From Methylotenera_A sp031381645 (GTDB lineage Bacteria; Pseudomonadota; Gammaproteobacteria; Burkholderiales; Methylophilaceae), in NCBI GenBank assembly GCA_031381645.1, contig JANMYB010000038.1, forward strand, positions 1 through 49,400: a stretch of DNA of 49,400 nt, written 5' to 3'. Positions 14,676 to 23,504 of this stretch are shown here, piece after piece. Each line of letters begins with the position of its first letter. The stretch's first letter is position 1. The notes under the pieces are model-generated. The model saw only the letters and a program-made list of their open reading frames with translations. It did not search any database and had not been told where the DNA came from. Position numbers and translations under genes: made by a program.

Positions 14676-16105
14676 GTCAGGACAGATTAAATCAACAAAA
14701 CATTCATCAGTCGCGCTGGCATGACCATGTGCGAGATTGCAAAGAGATATTGCGTCTGGTCGAGCCTGTGGAAATCGCGGGTCGCATTACAAAATTAACT
14801 GGATTAGTAATGGTGGCGGTTGGTATCAAACTTCCCATTGGTAGTGCTTGCTATGTACCTTTGGCAGAAGGTAACCGAGTTGAAGCTGAAGTGGTTGGCT
14901 TTGATGGTGATTGCTTGTTATTGATGCCGCAAAGTGGCGTGGATGGCGTAGTGCCAGGCGCGAAAGTTTTTGCTTTAGAAGTGGCTGAAGCTTTACCTAA
15001 ACCGCGCTTTGGGCAAGCGCCACGCAGAAGAGGCACAGATATCGCGCGTCACTTGCCAGTGGGAAATGAATTACTAGGGCGCGTAGTAGACGGAGCAGGC
15101 AATCCGTTAGATGGTTTGGGCAAGATAGAATCGCAACAAAGCGCACCTTTAAGTACGCGTCCGATGAATCCCTTGATGCGCGCACCAATTGAAGAGGTGT
15201 TGGATGTGGGTGTGCGTGCGATAAACAGTATGCTCACGGTTGGCCGTGGTCAGCGTATGGGCTTATTTGCGGGTTCAGGCGTAGGTAAAAGCGTGTTGCT
15301 CGGTATGATGGCGCGCTATACCACAGCAGATGTGATTGTCGTCGGTTTAATCGGTGAACGTGGTCGCGAAGTAAAAGAATTTATTGAACAGATTTTAGGC
15401 TCTGAAGGTTTAGCACGCTCAGTCGTTGTTGCTGCACCTGCGGATGCGCCAGCATTGATGCGCCTGCAGGGGGCTAACTACGCGACAACTATAGCTGAGA
15501 ATTTCCGCAATCAAGGTAAAAATGTATTGTTAATTATGGATTCACTGACGCGTTTTGCCATGGCGCAACGTGAGATTGCTTTGGCGATTGGTGAGCCACC
15601 TGCTACCAAAGGTTATCCTCCCTCTGTGTTTGCTAAATTACCAGCGTTAGTTGAGCGCGTGGGTAACGGTAAGCCTGGTGAAGGTTCAATAACTGCTTTC
15701 TACACAGTTCTTACCGAAGGTGATGACCAGCAGGATCCAATTGCCGATGCGGCGCGTGCGATTCTTGACGGGCACATTGTTTTAAGTCGTAGCTTGGCAG
15801 AGAGTGGCCATTATCCTGCGATAGACATTGAGCAATCGATTAGCCGCGCCATGCACAACATTACTAGCCCAGAACACCAAAAATTTGCTCGCAAGCTTAA
15901 GCAACTAAATTCGCGCTATATGCGTAGTGTAGACCTGATTAACGTTGGCGCGTATGAAGCGGGAAGCGATGCAGTGCTTGATGAGGCGATTGCCAAACAT
16001 GAGAGTATCGATGCATTTTTACAGCAGGATATTTTAGAACAGGCTAGGGTGGGCGAAAGCATTCAATATCTCGCACATGTGCTCAATGAATCGACGTTAA
16101 ATTAG
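14672..16105 (+). CDS. fliI: Flagellum-specific export ATPase FliI
   Basis: This 477-residue ATPase is related to the F1 beta subunit and energises substrate unfolding and delivery to the export gate. The Walker A box AGSGVGKS is at residues 200-207. The GERGREVKEFIEQ motif, Walker B (LLIMDSLTRFA) and the PPSVFAKLP segment follow in order. The start overlaps the fliH stop as ATGA; a TTG four codons upstream is the less likely alternative. It is followed by fliJ after 10 nt. Confidence 0.98.
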   Translation: MSQDRLNQQNIHQSRWHDHVRDCKEILRLVEPVEIAGRITKLTGLVMVAVGIKLPIGSACYVPLAEGNRVEAEVVGFDGDCLLLMPQSGVDGVVPGAKVFALEVAEALPKPRFGQAPRRRGTDIARHLPVGNELLGRVVDGAGNPLDGLGKIESQQSAPLSTRPMNPLMRAPIEEVLDVGVRAINSMLTVGRGQRMGLFAGSGVGKSVLLGMMARYTTADVIVVGLIGERGREVKEFIEQILGSEGLARSVVVAAPADAPALMRLQGANYATTIAENFRNQGKNVLLIMDSLTRFAMAQREIALAIGEPPATKGYPPSVFAKLPALVERVGNGKPGEGSITAFYTVLTEGDDQQDPIADAARAILDGHIVLSRSLAESGHYPAIDIEQSISRAMHNITSPEHQKFARKLKQLNSRYMRSVDLINVGAYEAGSDAVLDEAIAKHESIDAFLQQDILEQARVGESIQYLAHVLNESTLN

Positions 16106-16115
16106 GTGAGAAGAT

Positions 16116-16580
16116 ATGGCAGCACAAGCAGCTAGTGTAATAAAGATGTTAAAGGAGATTGCGGCCAAGGAAGTGGATTTAGCGGCGGAAGCTTTGGCAC
16201 AAGCATTGAAAATAGCGGGTGAGGCACAAAACAAACATTGCGTACTAATCGAATATCAGCAGGACTACATTAAAAACCTTAGCAAGCTAATGGAGACTGG
16301 TGTAGGCAAGGAAGCCTATCGTAATTTTAAGAATTTTTTTAGCAAGTTAGATCAGGCAGTTATTGGGCAGCTGGAAGTGGTTGAATTTACAAAGCAACAA
16401 GTGATAGTGCAGCGCCAATTGTGGCAAGAAAGCCAACGTAAAAAATTATCATACGAGGTACTCTCTAAGCGTTCAGATAAGCGTGAGCTTAAGATTGAGC
16501 AAAAAATGGATCAGAAAATGATGGATGAGTTTGCAATGCGCGCTAGTATTACCCAGCAATCAAATCGTTTGATTAAGTAA
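16116..16580 (+). CDS. fliJ: Flagellar export protein FliJ
   Basis: This 154-residue, nearly fully helical coiled-coil protein, rich in K, Q and E, has the length and position of FliJ. FliJ is the central stalk that couples the FliI hexamer to FlhA. Sequence conservation in the family is low, but the KEVDLAAEALAQAL and LWQESQRKKLSYEVL heptad segments, and the location between fliI and fliK, make the call sound. The ribosome site is AGGTGAGAAG. Confidence 0.92.
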   Translation: MAAQAASVIKMLKEIAAKEVDLAAEALAQALKIAGEAQNKHCVLIEYQQDYIKNLSKLMETGVGKEAYRNFKNFFSKLDQAVIGQLEVVEFTKQQVIVQRQLWQESQRKKLSYEVLSKRSDKRELKIEQKMDQKMMDEFAMRASITQQSNRLIK

Positions 16581-16630
16581 ACACAATCATTTAAAAGAGA
16601 TGGAATTGTTAATTCTTGGAGTTTGGTAAC

Positions 16631-17998
16631 ATGAAAAATTTATCCCTACAAATGGCAAGCATGGGAATGCTAAAAAAGACTGCAGATGCTACTAACAAAA
16701 GTAATGCAGTAGTTGATAAATCAGCTGCTGTGGATTCGAACAATTCATTTCAAAAGATGTTGAATAGGCAGGTAAAAAATCAGAAAGACTCATCTCAAAA
16801 TAGCTTGGTTTTGCAGGAAACAGCACAGAAAACGCCTCGGCTGCAGAATAACTCTGGCACTAAAGTGGCGGGAGAAAAAGTCGAACCTAAGACTGACTAT
16901 CTTGAGATAGCCACAAATGCGAATGTAGAAGGTCAATTTGGTGTGGAAAAGGTGAGTGCTAAAAGTAGTCACGATACAACCGAAAGTAAAAATTCTGGTC
17001 TTGTGGAAGGTTTGAGTGCGAAGCCGATTGAGCAAGTTGTGCTAATTACAAAGGTATTACCAGTTGTAGAGGAGGATGTCGATTCAAAATCAGAGGAGGT
17101 TGTGAATGACACTACAGAAGCTAGCACGGTAGCGCTAGTTGTTCCATTTGCACAAATAATACCAACCATCAACTCGAAAAAAACTTACGAGACCTCACCC
17201 GCAATAGATACTAAAAATTTTTTGCAGACTTCCAGTATTAAGGATGTAGCTTTAAGTAATGCTTTGGCACAAAGCCAGAGTGCTCAAGCTAAAGAGGGTC
17301 GAGCGAGTGATGCTAAAGTACAGAAAAATAATCCACAGGCTGTATTAACAGAGAGCTCTCCTGAACAATTGCATTGGTTAGAAGCAACGCAACAAAGTGC
17401 AACTAAGCAAACCAGTGCTAGGGAATCGATAAGTGCTAACCTGATACCTAATACTATTAAAGATGGCGCAAATCAAGATAGAGATATGCTGGCGCCATTA
17501 AGTTATCAAGCTACGGGACAAATCAACGCCACATTACCTATTCAGCAAACGGTCGCTAATAACAATATTATTCAAGCTTATCCAGGAAAATCAGGCTGGG
17601 ATCAAGCCATTAGTCAGAAAGTGTTGTGGATGATAGGTGCCAGTGAGCAGTCGGCTACATTGACGCTGAACCCGCCGGACTTGGGGCCTTTGCAAGTGGT
17701 GATTAGTGTCAATAATGATATGGTGGATACAGTGTTTAAGTCGGATAACGCAGAAGTTAGGCAGGCCTTGCAAGATGGGATGACCAATTTACGTGAAAAA
17801 TTAAATGAATCTGGCATCCAGCTGGGTCAGGCAAATGTCAGTGCTGGTGGACAATCAAAGCAGGAGTTTCAGCAAGCTACGCAAAATCGATTAGCTCCGC
17901 AACTTAATAGCAACACGCCTGGATTTGTAGAAGAAAAAACTGTCATTGAGAATACTAATGTTCGTCTAATCAATGGGTTGGTAGATACTTTCGCCTAA
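16631..17998 (+). CDS. fliK: Hook-length control protein FliK
   Basis: This 455-residue secreted molecular ruler stops hook growth by switching FlhB specificity. The N-terminal 310 residues are of low complexity and rich in S, T, Q, N and V, as expected for a flexible ruler. The C-terminal domain (about 325-425) carries the signature SATLTLNPPDLGPLQVVISV and then LREKLNESGIQLGQANVSAG. ATG 16631 follows a TTGGAG site; a longer TTG start at 16616 would place that site inside the gene. It ends the fliFGHIJK run before a 183-nt gap. Confidence 0.94.
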   Translation: MKNLSLQMASMGMLKKTADATNKSNAVVDKSAAVDSNNSFQKMLNRQVKNQKDSSQNSLVLQETAQKTPRLQNNSGTKVAGEKVEPKTDYLEIATNANVEGQFGVEKVSAKSSHDTTESKNSGLVEGLSAKPIEQVVLITKVLPVVEEDVDSKSEEVVNDTTEASTVALVVPFAQIIPTINSKKTYETSPAIDTKNFLQTSSIKDVALSNALAQSQSAQAKEGRASDAKVQKNNPQAVLTESSPEQLHWLEATQQSATKQTSARESISANLIPNTIKDGANQDRDMLAPLSYQATGQINATLPIQQTVANNNIIQAYPGKSGWDQAISQKVLWMIGASEQSATLTLNPPDLGPLQVVISVNNDMVDTVFKSDNAEVRQALQDGMTNLREKLNESGIQLGQANVSAGGQSKQEFQQATQNRLAPQLNSNTPGFVEEKTVIENTNVRLINGLVDTFA

Positions 17999-18181
17999 AA
18001 TACCCGTCTGATTTAGATCTAGACTATTACTCTTTGAATCGGGAAGTTCCAATTTAACACATTTTCCCACCTCTTATCTACGCATGTTAGTAGGCCGTTT
18101 TTTCCCATAATAGACATATCAATAACGCTTATGACTGATCAATGGTCAGCATAGGCACAGTCAATATGGAAAGGCATGAAA

Positions 18182-18682
18182 ATGGCACAAGACCCTAAAT
18201 CTGAAGAGGCTGCAGTAGCGGTACCAGCAAAATCTTCCAAAAAGAAACTCATTGTCATTTTAGCAGCGTTGCTAGTGCTGGCTGGTGGTGGCGGTGGGGC
18301 GGCTTGGTATTTTATGCATCAGAAACCAAATCATAAAAAAGAAGCGACACATGAGGAGCCAGCAAAAGCGCCTGTCTTCGTTACTTTAGAAACGTTTACA
18401 GTAAATCTATTGCCTGATCCTGACGAGAAGTTTTTGCAGTTGGATATCTCCATGCAACTTGATACTCCTGAAGATGCTGAGTTATTAAAAGTGCAAATGC
18501 CAGCGGTACGAAACCGTTTGCTCATGCTATTGACCAGCAAAAGTGCAACGGATATTTCTAGCTCTGAAGGTAAAAAACAGTTGAGCGACGAAATTGTTGC
18601 AGAGGTGAAAAAACCGTTTTCTGCAGGTGCAAAGCCGCAAAAAGTATCTGGTGTGTTTTTTACTTCTTTTGTAATTCAGTAG
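18182..18682 (+). CDS. fliL: Flagellar basal body-associated protein FliL
   Basis: This 166-residue single-pass inner-membrane protein surrounds and supports the stator. It has a short charged N-terminus, a transmembrane helix at about 22-44 with a GGGGGAAW stretch, and a periplasmic domain (LETFTVNLLPDPDEKFLQLDI). ATG 18182 is preferred over 18176 because GGAAAGG would be only 1 nt from the latter. It heads the fliLMNOPQR run. The 183-nt gap before it has no sigma-28 site and no good sigma-54 site. Confidence 0.95.
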   Translation: MAQDPKSEEAAVAVPAKSSKKKLIVILAALLVLAGGGGGAAWYFMHQKPNHKKEATHEEPAKAPVFVTLETFTVNLLPDPDEKFLQLDISMQLDTPEDAELLKVQMPAVRNRLLMLLTSKSATDISSSEGKKQLSDEIVAEVKKPFSAGAKPQKVSGVFFTSFVIQ

Positions 18683-18700
18683 TTAGAACAACCTTTAGTC

Positions 18701-19705
18701 ATGGCTGATAAATTTTTATCTCAAGATGAGGTTGACGCCTTATTAAAAGGCGTCGATGGCGATAGTGATGACGTTAAACCCGAGAGCGACAGTGGGTCTG
18801 TACGTGATTACAATATGGCAACGCAAGAGCGGATTGTGCGCGGCCGTATGCCAACGCTTGAGATTATTAACGAGCGATTTGCTCGCTTGCTCCGAATAGA
18901 GTTGTTTAATTTTTTACGGCGCACTGTTGAAGTGTCTGTTGGCCCTGTGCGCACTGTCAAATACAGCGACTTTATTCGTAACCTCGTCGTTCCTACCAAT
19001 CTAAACTTAATACAAATGAAGCCTTTGCGAGGCAATGCGCTGATGGTGTTTGATCCAACTTTAGTATTTTTGGTAGTAGACACCATGTTTGGTGGCGATG
19101 GTCGCTTTCACACACGTATTGAAGGTCGTGATTTTACCCAGACTGAGCAGCGCATTATTCAGCGCATTCTCAATATCGTGTTTGAAACTTACTCAAAATC
19201 ATGGGAGCCAGTATATCCAGTTCAGTTTGATTTTGTGCGATCAGAAATGAATACCCAATTTGCCAATATTGCTACGCCTAATGAAGTGGTAGTGGCGATT
19301 ACATTCAATGTTGAGCTGGGACCAGCCAGTGGCGAGATACATTTCTGTTTACCATACTCGATGATAGAGCCGATACGCGACATGCTGTCTTCCACTTTGC
19401 AAGGTGAAGTATTGGGTACAGACAAGCGCTGGGTAAAACTGATGACGCAACAGGTGCAAGCCGCGGAAATCGAAATTGTGGCAGATCTTGCCAAAACCAA
19501 AATGCAATTAGGTGAAGTGCTGAATATGAAAGTAGGTGATGTCATTCCACTGCAGATTGCTGAGGAGGTTGAAGGACAGGTAGACGGCGTACCAGTGATG
19601 CTTTGCAAATACGGATTGTTTAATGGTCAGTATGCTTTGCGCGTAGAGAAGCTTTTACGATCTAACTCAACAGAATATATTAAAGGAGAGCCCTATGGCG
19701 ACTGA
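18701..19705 (+). CDS. fliM: Motor switch protein FliM
   Basis: This 334-residue C-ring protein has the phospho-CheY-binding peptide LSQDEVDALL at residues 6-15. The middle domain has the GGDGR loop (about 130), and the C-terminal domain is FliN-like (LGEVLNMKVGDVIPL). The intact CheY peptide implies control by chemotaxis, although no che gene is in this window. Its 3' end overlaps fliN by 11 nt. Confidence 0.98.
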   Translation: MADKFLSQDEVDALLKGVDGDSDDVKPESDSGSVRDYNMATQERIVRGRMPTLEIINERFARLLRIELFNFLRRTVEVSVGPVRTVKYSDFIRNLVVPTNLNLIQMKPLRGNALMVFDPTLVFLVVDTMFGGDGRFHTRIEGRDFTQTEQRIIQRILNIVFETYSKSWEPVYPVQFDFVRSEMNTQFANIATPNEVVVAITFNVELGPASGEIHFCLPYSMIEPIRDMLSSTLQGEVLGTDKRWVKLMTQQVQAAEIEIVADLAKTKMQLGEVLNMKVGDVIPLQIAEEVEGQVDGVPVMLCKYGLFNGQYALRVEKLLRSNSTEYIKGEPYGD

Positions 19706-20156
19706 TGTCTTAGAAGAAGTGGTAGCAGTAGATGAAGTAATAGTAGGAGCAGATGAGCCAGTTGCGGAAGATGATAGGGGCGCTGCGATTGCAGAGCAGG
19801 CATCCGCAGAGTCCTCTGCGCTACAAACTAACAACGTTGAACAGACACAAGTTTTTTCTGAATTCAGCCCAAAGAACAAACTCAATGAAACGCAAAATGA
19901 TATTGATTTTATTTTAGATATCCCAGTGCAGCTTACGGTTGAATTGGGACGTACCAAAATTGCTATTAAAAACTTGCTGCAATTAGCGCAAGGTTCGGTA
20001 GTTGAGCTTGATGGTATAGCTGGTGAGCCAATGGATGTGCTGGTGAACGGATGTTTAATTGCACAAGGAGAAGTTGTGGTGGTGAACGATAAGTTTGGTA
20101 TTCGTTTGACGGATATCATTACGCCTGCAGAACGAATTCGCAAAATAAACAAATAA
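19695..20156 (+). CDS. fliN: Motor switch protein FliN
   Basis: This 153-residue protein forms the base of the C ring and docks FliH/FliI. The C-terminal 80 residues are the conserved domain (IPVQLTVELGRTKIAIKNLLQL, then DKFGIRLTDIITPAERI). The first 70 residues are an acidic, alanine-rich extension. The start overlaps the fliM end, with an AAAGGAG ribosome site inside fliM. Confidence 0.97.
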   Translation: MATDVLEEVVAVDEVIVGADEPVAEDDRGAAIAEQASAESSALQTNNVEQTQVFSEFSPKNKLNETQNDIDFILDIPVQLTVELGRTKIAIKNLLQLAQGSVVELDGIAGEPMDVLVNGCLIAQGEVVVVNDKFGIRLTDIITPAERIRKINK

Positions 20157-20175
20157 ATTAATTAGCAAAATCTCC

Positions 20176-20673
20176 ATGAAAACACGTTTAAATTTATTTT
20201 TTTTGAGTTTTTTAATGTTGTCTTTTAGCGCATTGGCTGCAGAGACAGTGGTTGCATCGCCATCAGGTGGCATGTTGAAAATGATACTTGGTTTGGTGGT
20301 AGTGCTGGCGATTATGGCGCTTATTACCTGGGTGCTGAAGCGCTTCATGCCTAATATTGGCAGTAAAAATCAATCTGTAGTGCGTGTTGTAGGCGGCGTC
20401 AGCGTTGGCTCGCGAGAGCGTGTCGTGGTAGTTGAGGTGGCAGGGCGCTGGATAGTAATTGGTGTGGCTTCTGGTCAAGTCAATGGTCTAGCCAATTTAG
20501 ATGCAGGATCCACGCAACTTTCAGAAGTTATGCTTAAAACTGAATTAAGTACCAGTAGCTTAAATTTAGATAATTTTACGCAATCATTTGTGCCTTCATT
20601 TGCAATGTGGTTAAAAAAATCGACCGCTAAACTTACCGAAACTAAAGATTTTGAAAAACCTGATGAAAGATAA
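20176..20673 (+). CDS. fliO: Flagellar export apparatus protein FliO
   Basis: This 165-residue membrane protein helps assemble the FliP ring. An N-terminal signal-like segment (1-21) precedes a transmembrane helix at about 33-54. The cytoplasmic domain has the family pattern VVGGVSVGSRERVVVVEVAG and WIVIGVASGQV. The sequence is otherwise variable, as usual for FliO. It overlaps fliP by 11 nt. Confidence 0.93.
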   Translation: MKTRLNLFFLSFLMLSFSALAAETVVASPSGGMLKMILGLVVVLAIMALITWVLKRFMPNIGSKNQSVVRVVGGVSVGSRERVVVVEVAGRWIVIGVASGQVNGLANLDAGSTQLSEVMLKTELSTSSLNLDNFTQSFVPSFAMWLKKSTAKLTETKDFEKPDER

Positions 20674-21418
20674 TCAAAAAAAATCATTTTGGTTCGTGTC
20701 GCTGATATCTGTATTAATGTTGCCAGTTCTAGCTTTTGCAGATAACGGGATGCCGCTCATAAACGCACTACCAGCTGCAAATGGTGGGCAGAATTACACC
20801 TTGAGTTTGCAAACACTAATTCTGCTAACTTCGCTCACTTTTTTGCCAGCAGCTGTGTTGATGATGACAGGCTTTACTCGCATTATTATTGTATTGTCAT
20901 TGCTACGGCAAGCGCTGGGTACGCAGTCTGCGCCACCAAATCAGGTGATGATTGGTTTGGCACTATTCCTCACTTTTTTTGTGATGAGTCCAGTAATTGA
21001 CAAGATTTATTTAGATGCTTATCAGCCGCTTTCTGAGAACAAAATTACTATGCAAGAGGCGCTGGATAAGGGTTCTGAGCCACTTAAAGCTTTTATGATG
21101 AAGCAGACACGTGAGGGCGACCTCGCATTATTTGTGAAAATGGCGCAAATCGAAAAAATAGAAACACCAGAGCAAGTGCCATTGCGTGTTCTAGTGCCAG
21201 CATTTATGACCAGCGAGCTTAAAACAGCTTTTCAGATTGGGTTTGCCATATTTATTCCATTTTTAATTATCGATATGGTAGTGGCTAGTGTGTTGATGGC
21301 GATGGGTATGATGATGGTATCGCCTTCGATTGTGTCGCTACCATTTAAATTAATGTTATTTGTATTGGTGGATGGTTGGCAGTTGTTGCTGGGCTCGCTG
21401 GTACAAAGCTTCTATTAG
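20663..21418 (+). CDS. fliP: Flagellar export gate protein FliP
   Basis: This 251-residue protein is a core of the FliP5Q4R1 export channel. A cleavable signal peptide (about 1-26, ending LAFA) is followed by four membrane helices. Conserved segments are LTFLPAAVLMMTGFTRIIIVLS, split at about residues 55-75, and MGMMMVSPSIVSLPFK near the end. ATG 20663 lies inside the end of fliO; an in-frame TTG at 20651 is the less likely start. Confidence 0.97.
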   Translation: MKDNQKKSFWFVSLISVLMLPVLAFADNGMPLINALPAANGGQNYTLSLQTLILLTSLTFLPAAVLMMTGFTRIIIVLSLLRQALGTQSAPPNQVMIGLALFLTFFVMSPVIDKIYLDAYQPLSENKITMQEALDKGSEPLKAFMMKQTREGDLALFVKMAQIEKIETPEQVPLRVLVPAFMTSELKTAFQIGFAIFIPFLIIDMVVASVLMAMGMMMVSPSIVSLPFKLMLFVLVDGWQLLLGSLVQSFY

Positions 21419-21435
21419 AATTTTAAGGAAATAAA

Positions 21436-21705
21436 ATGACTCCAGAAAGTGTCATGACACTTGGCCGTGATGCCATGGAAATCACCTTGCTCATAGCTGC
21501 GCCGATATTGCTAGTGATTCTTGTCATCGGCCTAGTAGTGAGTATTTTTCAGGCGGCCACACAGATTAATGAAGCCACCTTATCATTTATCCCTAAGTTG
21601 GTAGGTCTGTTTATTACGTTAATCTTTGCAGGCCAATTTATGCTAACAACCATGGTGGACTATATGCATTTGGTTTTTACTAGCATCCCTGCAATGGCCA
21701 ATTGA
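21436..21705 (+). CDS. fliQ: Flagellar export gate protein FliQ
   Basis: This 89-residue protein has two transmembrane helices (about 17-40 and 52-75). The conserved stretch VVSIFQAATQINEATLSFIP lies between them. It wraps around FliP in the export channel. The ribosome site is AAGGAA, and the length is the family norm. Confidence 0.97.
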   Translation: MTPESVMTLGRDAMEITLLIAAPILLVILVIGLVVSIFQAATQINEATLSFIPKLVGLFITLIFAGQFMLTTMVDYMHLVFTSIPAMAN

Positions 21706-21737
21706 CAGGGCTTCCAGCGCTACTTAAATAAAAAATA

Positions 21738-22544
21738 ATGGTTTCAATTAGCAGCGAACTTTTTCAGACTTGGGTGATTAGCCTGCTCTGGCCTTTAACT
21801 AGAGTGCTAGGCGTAATCGCGACAGCACCTATCTTCAGCCATAATTCAATACCAAATCAAGTTAAGCTGGGCCTAGGTTTAATGCTCACCCTGATTATTA
21901 TGCCTACGCTGCCACCATTGCCACAATTTGAGATATTTTCATTTCAAGGTTTACTTATTTTAGTGCAACAGCTTGTTATTGGGCTGGCTATTGGGTTTAG
22001 TATGCGACTAGTTTTTTCGGCCGTAGATATGGCCGGACAGCTGATTGGCATGTCGATGGGTCTTGGCTTCGCTACATTTTATGATCCACAATCGCAAGGT
22101 CAAAGCACCGCGATAAATCAGTTTTTAGTGCTACTTGCCATGTTGATTTTTTTAGGATTGGATGGTCATTTGATGATTGTTACAGCTATTGCTAACAGCT
22201 TCATTTCTATGCCGATTGTTTTGGGTGGTAGCGGAATTAACCCAATGAAAATTGCGCTGTGGGGAGAAGTTATATTTAGTGCAGGCTTGCTACTTGCGTT
22301 GCCTGCTGTAACTGCATTACTCATTACTAACATGGCGCTGGGTATACTTACTAGAACAGCACCTCAGCTGAATTTATTCGGCATAGGGTTTCCTGTTACG
22401 CTTAGCATGGGCTTTGTGGTGATAGCGCTGGCATTGCCAGGCATGTTGAGACCAATAGAAAATTTTATCGAAAAAGGCGTTAGCAATATGCATCAAGTTG
22501 CGGTGCCTCAAGCACTAGAGCCAGAGGTAAAGCTTAAAAAATAA
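21738..22544 (+). CDS. fliR: Flagellar export gate protein FliR
   Basis: This 268-residue, multi-spanning membrane protein completes the export channel. Family blocks are RVLGVIATAPIFSHNSIPNQ near the N-terminus and GQLIGMSMGLGFATFYDPQ (about 95-113). It ends the fliLMNOPQR run and faces flgL tail to tail across a 24-nt gap. Confidence 0.97.
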   Translation: MVSISSELFQTWVISLLWPLTRVLGVIATAPIFSHNSIPNQVKLGLGLMLTLIIMPTLPPLPQFEIFSFQGLLILVQQLVIGLAIGFSMRLVFSAVDMAGQLIGMSMGLGFATFYDPQSQGQSTAINQFLVLLAMLIFLGLDGHLMIVTAIANSFISMPIVLGGSGINPMKIALWGEVIFSAGLLLALPAVTALLITNMALGILTRTAPQLNLFGIGFPVTLSMGFVVIALALPGMLRPIENFIEKGVSNMHQVAVPQALEPEVKLKK

Positions 22545-22568
22545 GGCTTAAATGAATTGAAGTAATGT

Positions 22569-23483
22569 TTAAATAAACTGAAATAAAGAAAGTCTAGTTG
22601 TTTCTACAAATGACTTTTGCGCTGCTTGCATGATGGTTTGTTGTTTCGCGAGATCAGAAAGGGCGCTGGCATAGTCAAGGTCTTGTAAGTCCGAGAGAGA
22701 TTTACTGTATTGCAGATCTCGATCAGAGCCAGCACTATTAAGCGAATCCAGCTCATTCAACTTAGAACCAACGGCTGCACGGACATTCAGTACGTTATCT
22801 ACAGAGCCGTTCAAATTGCTGATAGCCATTGCGATTCCAGCACTAAAAGCAGCCTGTTCTGTAGCGTTAGTAATTGGGGTGTTCAGCAGCGTGACTAAAT
22901 TGCTCAAAGTTGTAAATACATCATTACCACTAGCTTGAAACACGCTGTCTCCTGCGGCATTTACGGCCATTAAGCGCTGAGAGTCTACTTGTAGGAGTTG
23001 CTGATTACTGTCGCCTGCATAGTTTGCGCCTGTGGCGCTGGCTACAAAAGGTTTGGTATCCGTTTTAAATCCTGCATAGACAAAATCCCCAGAAGCATCT
23101 TTCGTATTGGCAAGTCCAATGAGCTGTTCTAATGAACCACTTAACTCTGTTGCGATAAAACCTCTTTCTAAGTTAGTGAGTACGCCATTGCCAGCACCCA
23201 CTAGTGTTGACTGAGCCGACACAAGTAGCTCTGTTATAGAGCCAAGGCTGGATTCCAAAGTGTTGAGTTTGAGCTGGGCTGTTTGTCGCGTATTCGCAAA
23301 TGACGCATTGGCTTCTTGTGCATGAGAAATTTCAAGCGCATGCGCTGCGGCTATAGGGTCATCTGAGGGAACTGAAATGCGTTTACCAGTAGAGATCTGC
23401 TGCTGTAGTTTAGATTGCTCTGCTTGTAGCGTATTTATTTTAGAGATGCCATTATGGTAGATAGTGTTGGTGCTAATGCGCAT
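22569..23483 (-). CDS. flgL: Hook-filament junction protein FlgL (HAP3)
   Basis: This 304-residue flagellin-like protein starts MRISTNTIYHNGISKIN and continues with QLQQQISTGKRISVPSDDP-type D0/D1 sequence. It ends with a helical segment matching flagellin C-termini. It joins the filament to FlgK. It is 21 nt downstream of flgK, with an AGAGGA ribosome site, and presumably shares the flgK sigma-28 promoter. Confidence 0.97.
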   Translation of the reverse strand: MRISTNTIYHNGISKINTLQAEQSKLQQQISTGKRISVPSDDPIAAAHALEISHAQEANASFANTRQTAQLKLNTLESSLGSITELLVSAQSTLVGAGNGVLTNLERGFIATELSGSLEQLIGLANTKDASGDFVYAGFKTDTKPFVASATGANYAGDSNQQLLQVDSQRLMAVNAAGDSVFQASGNDVFTTLSNLVTLLNTPITNATEQAAFSAGIAMAISNLNGSVDNVLNVRAAVGSKLNELDSLNSAGSDRDLQYSKSLSDLQDLDYASALSDLAKQQTIMQAAQKSFVETTRLSLFQFI

Positions 23484-23504
23484 AGTTTAATCCTCTGAAC
23501 ACTT

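Noticed and set aside
19667..20152. 161-codon ORF antisense to fliN
   Set aside because: Low-complexity serine/threonine/isoleucine product, the usual shadow of an acidic alanine-rich sense gene.
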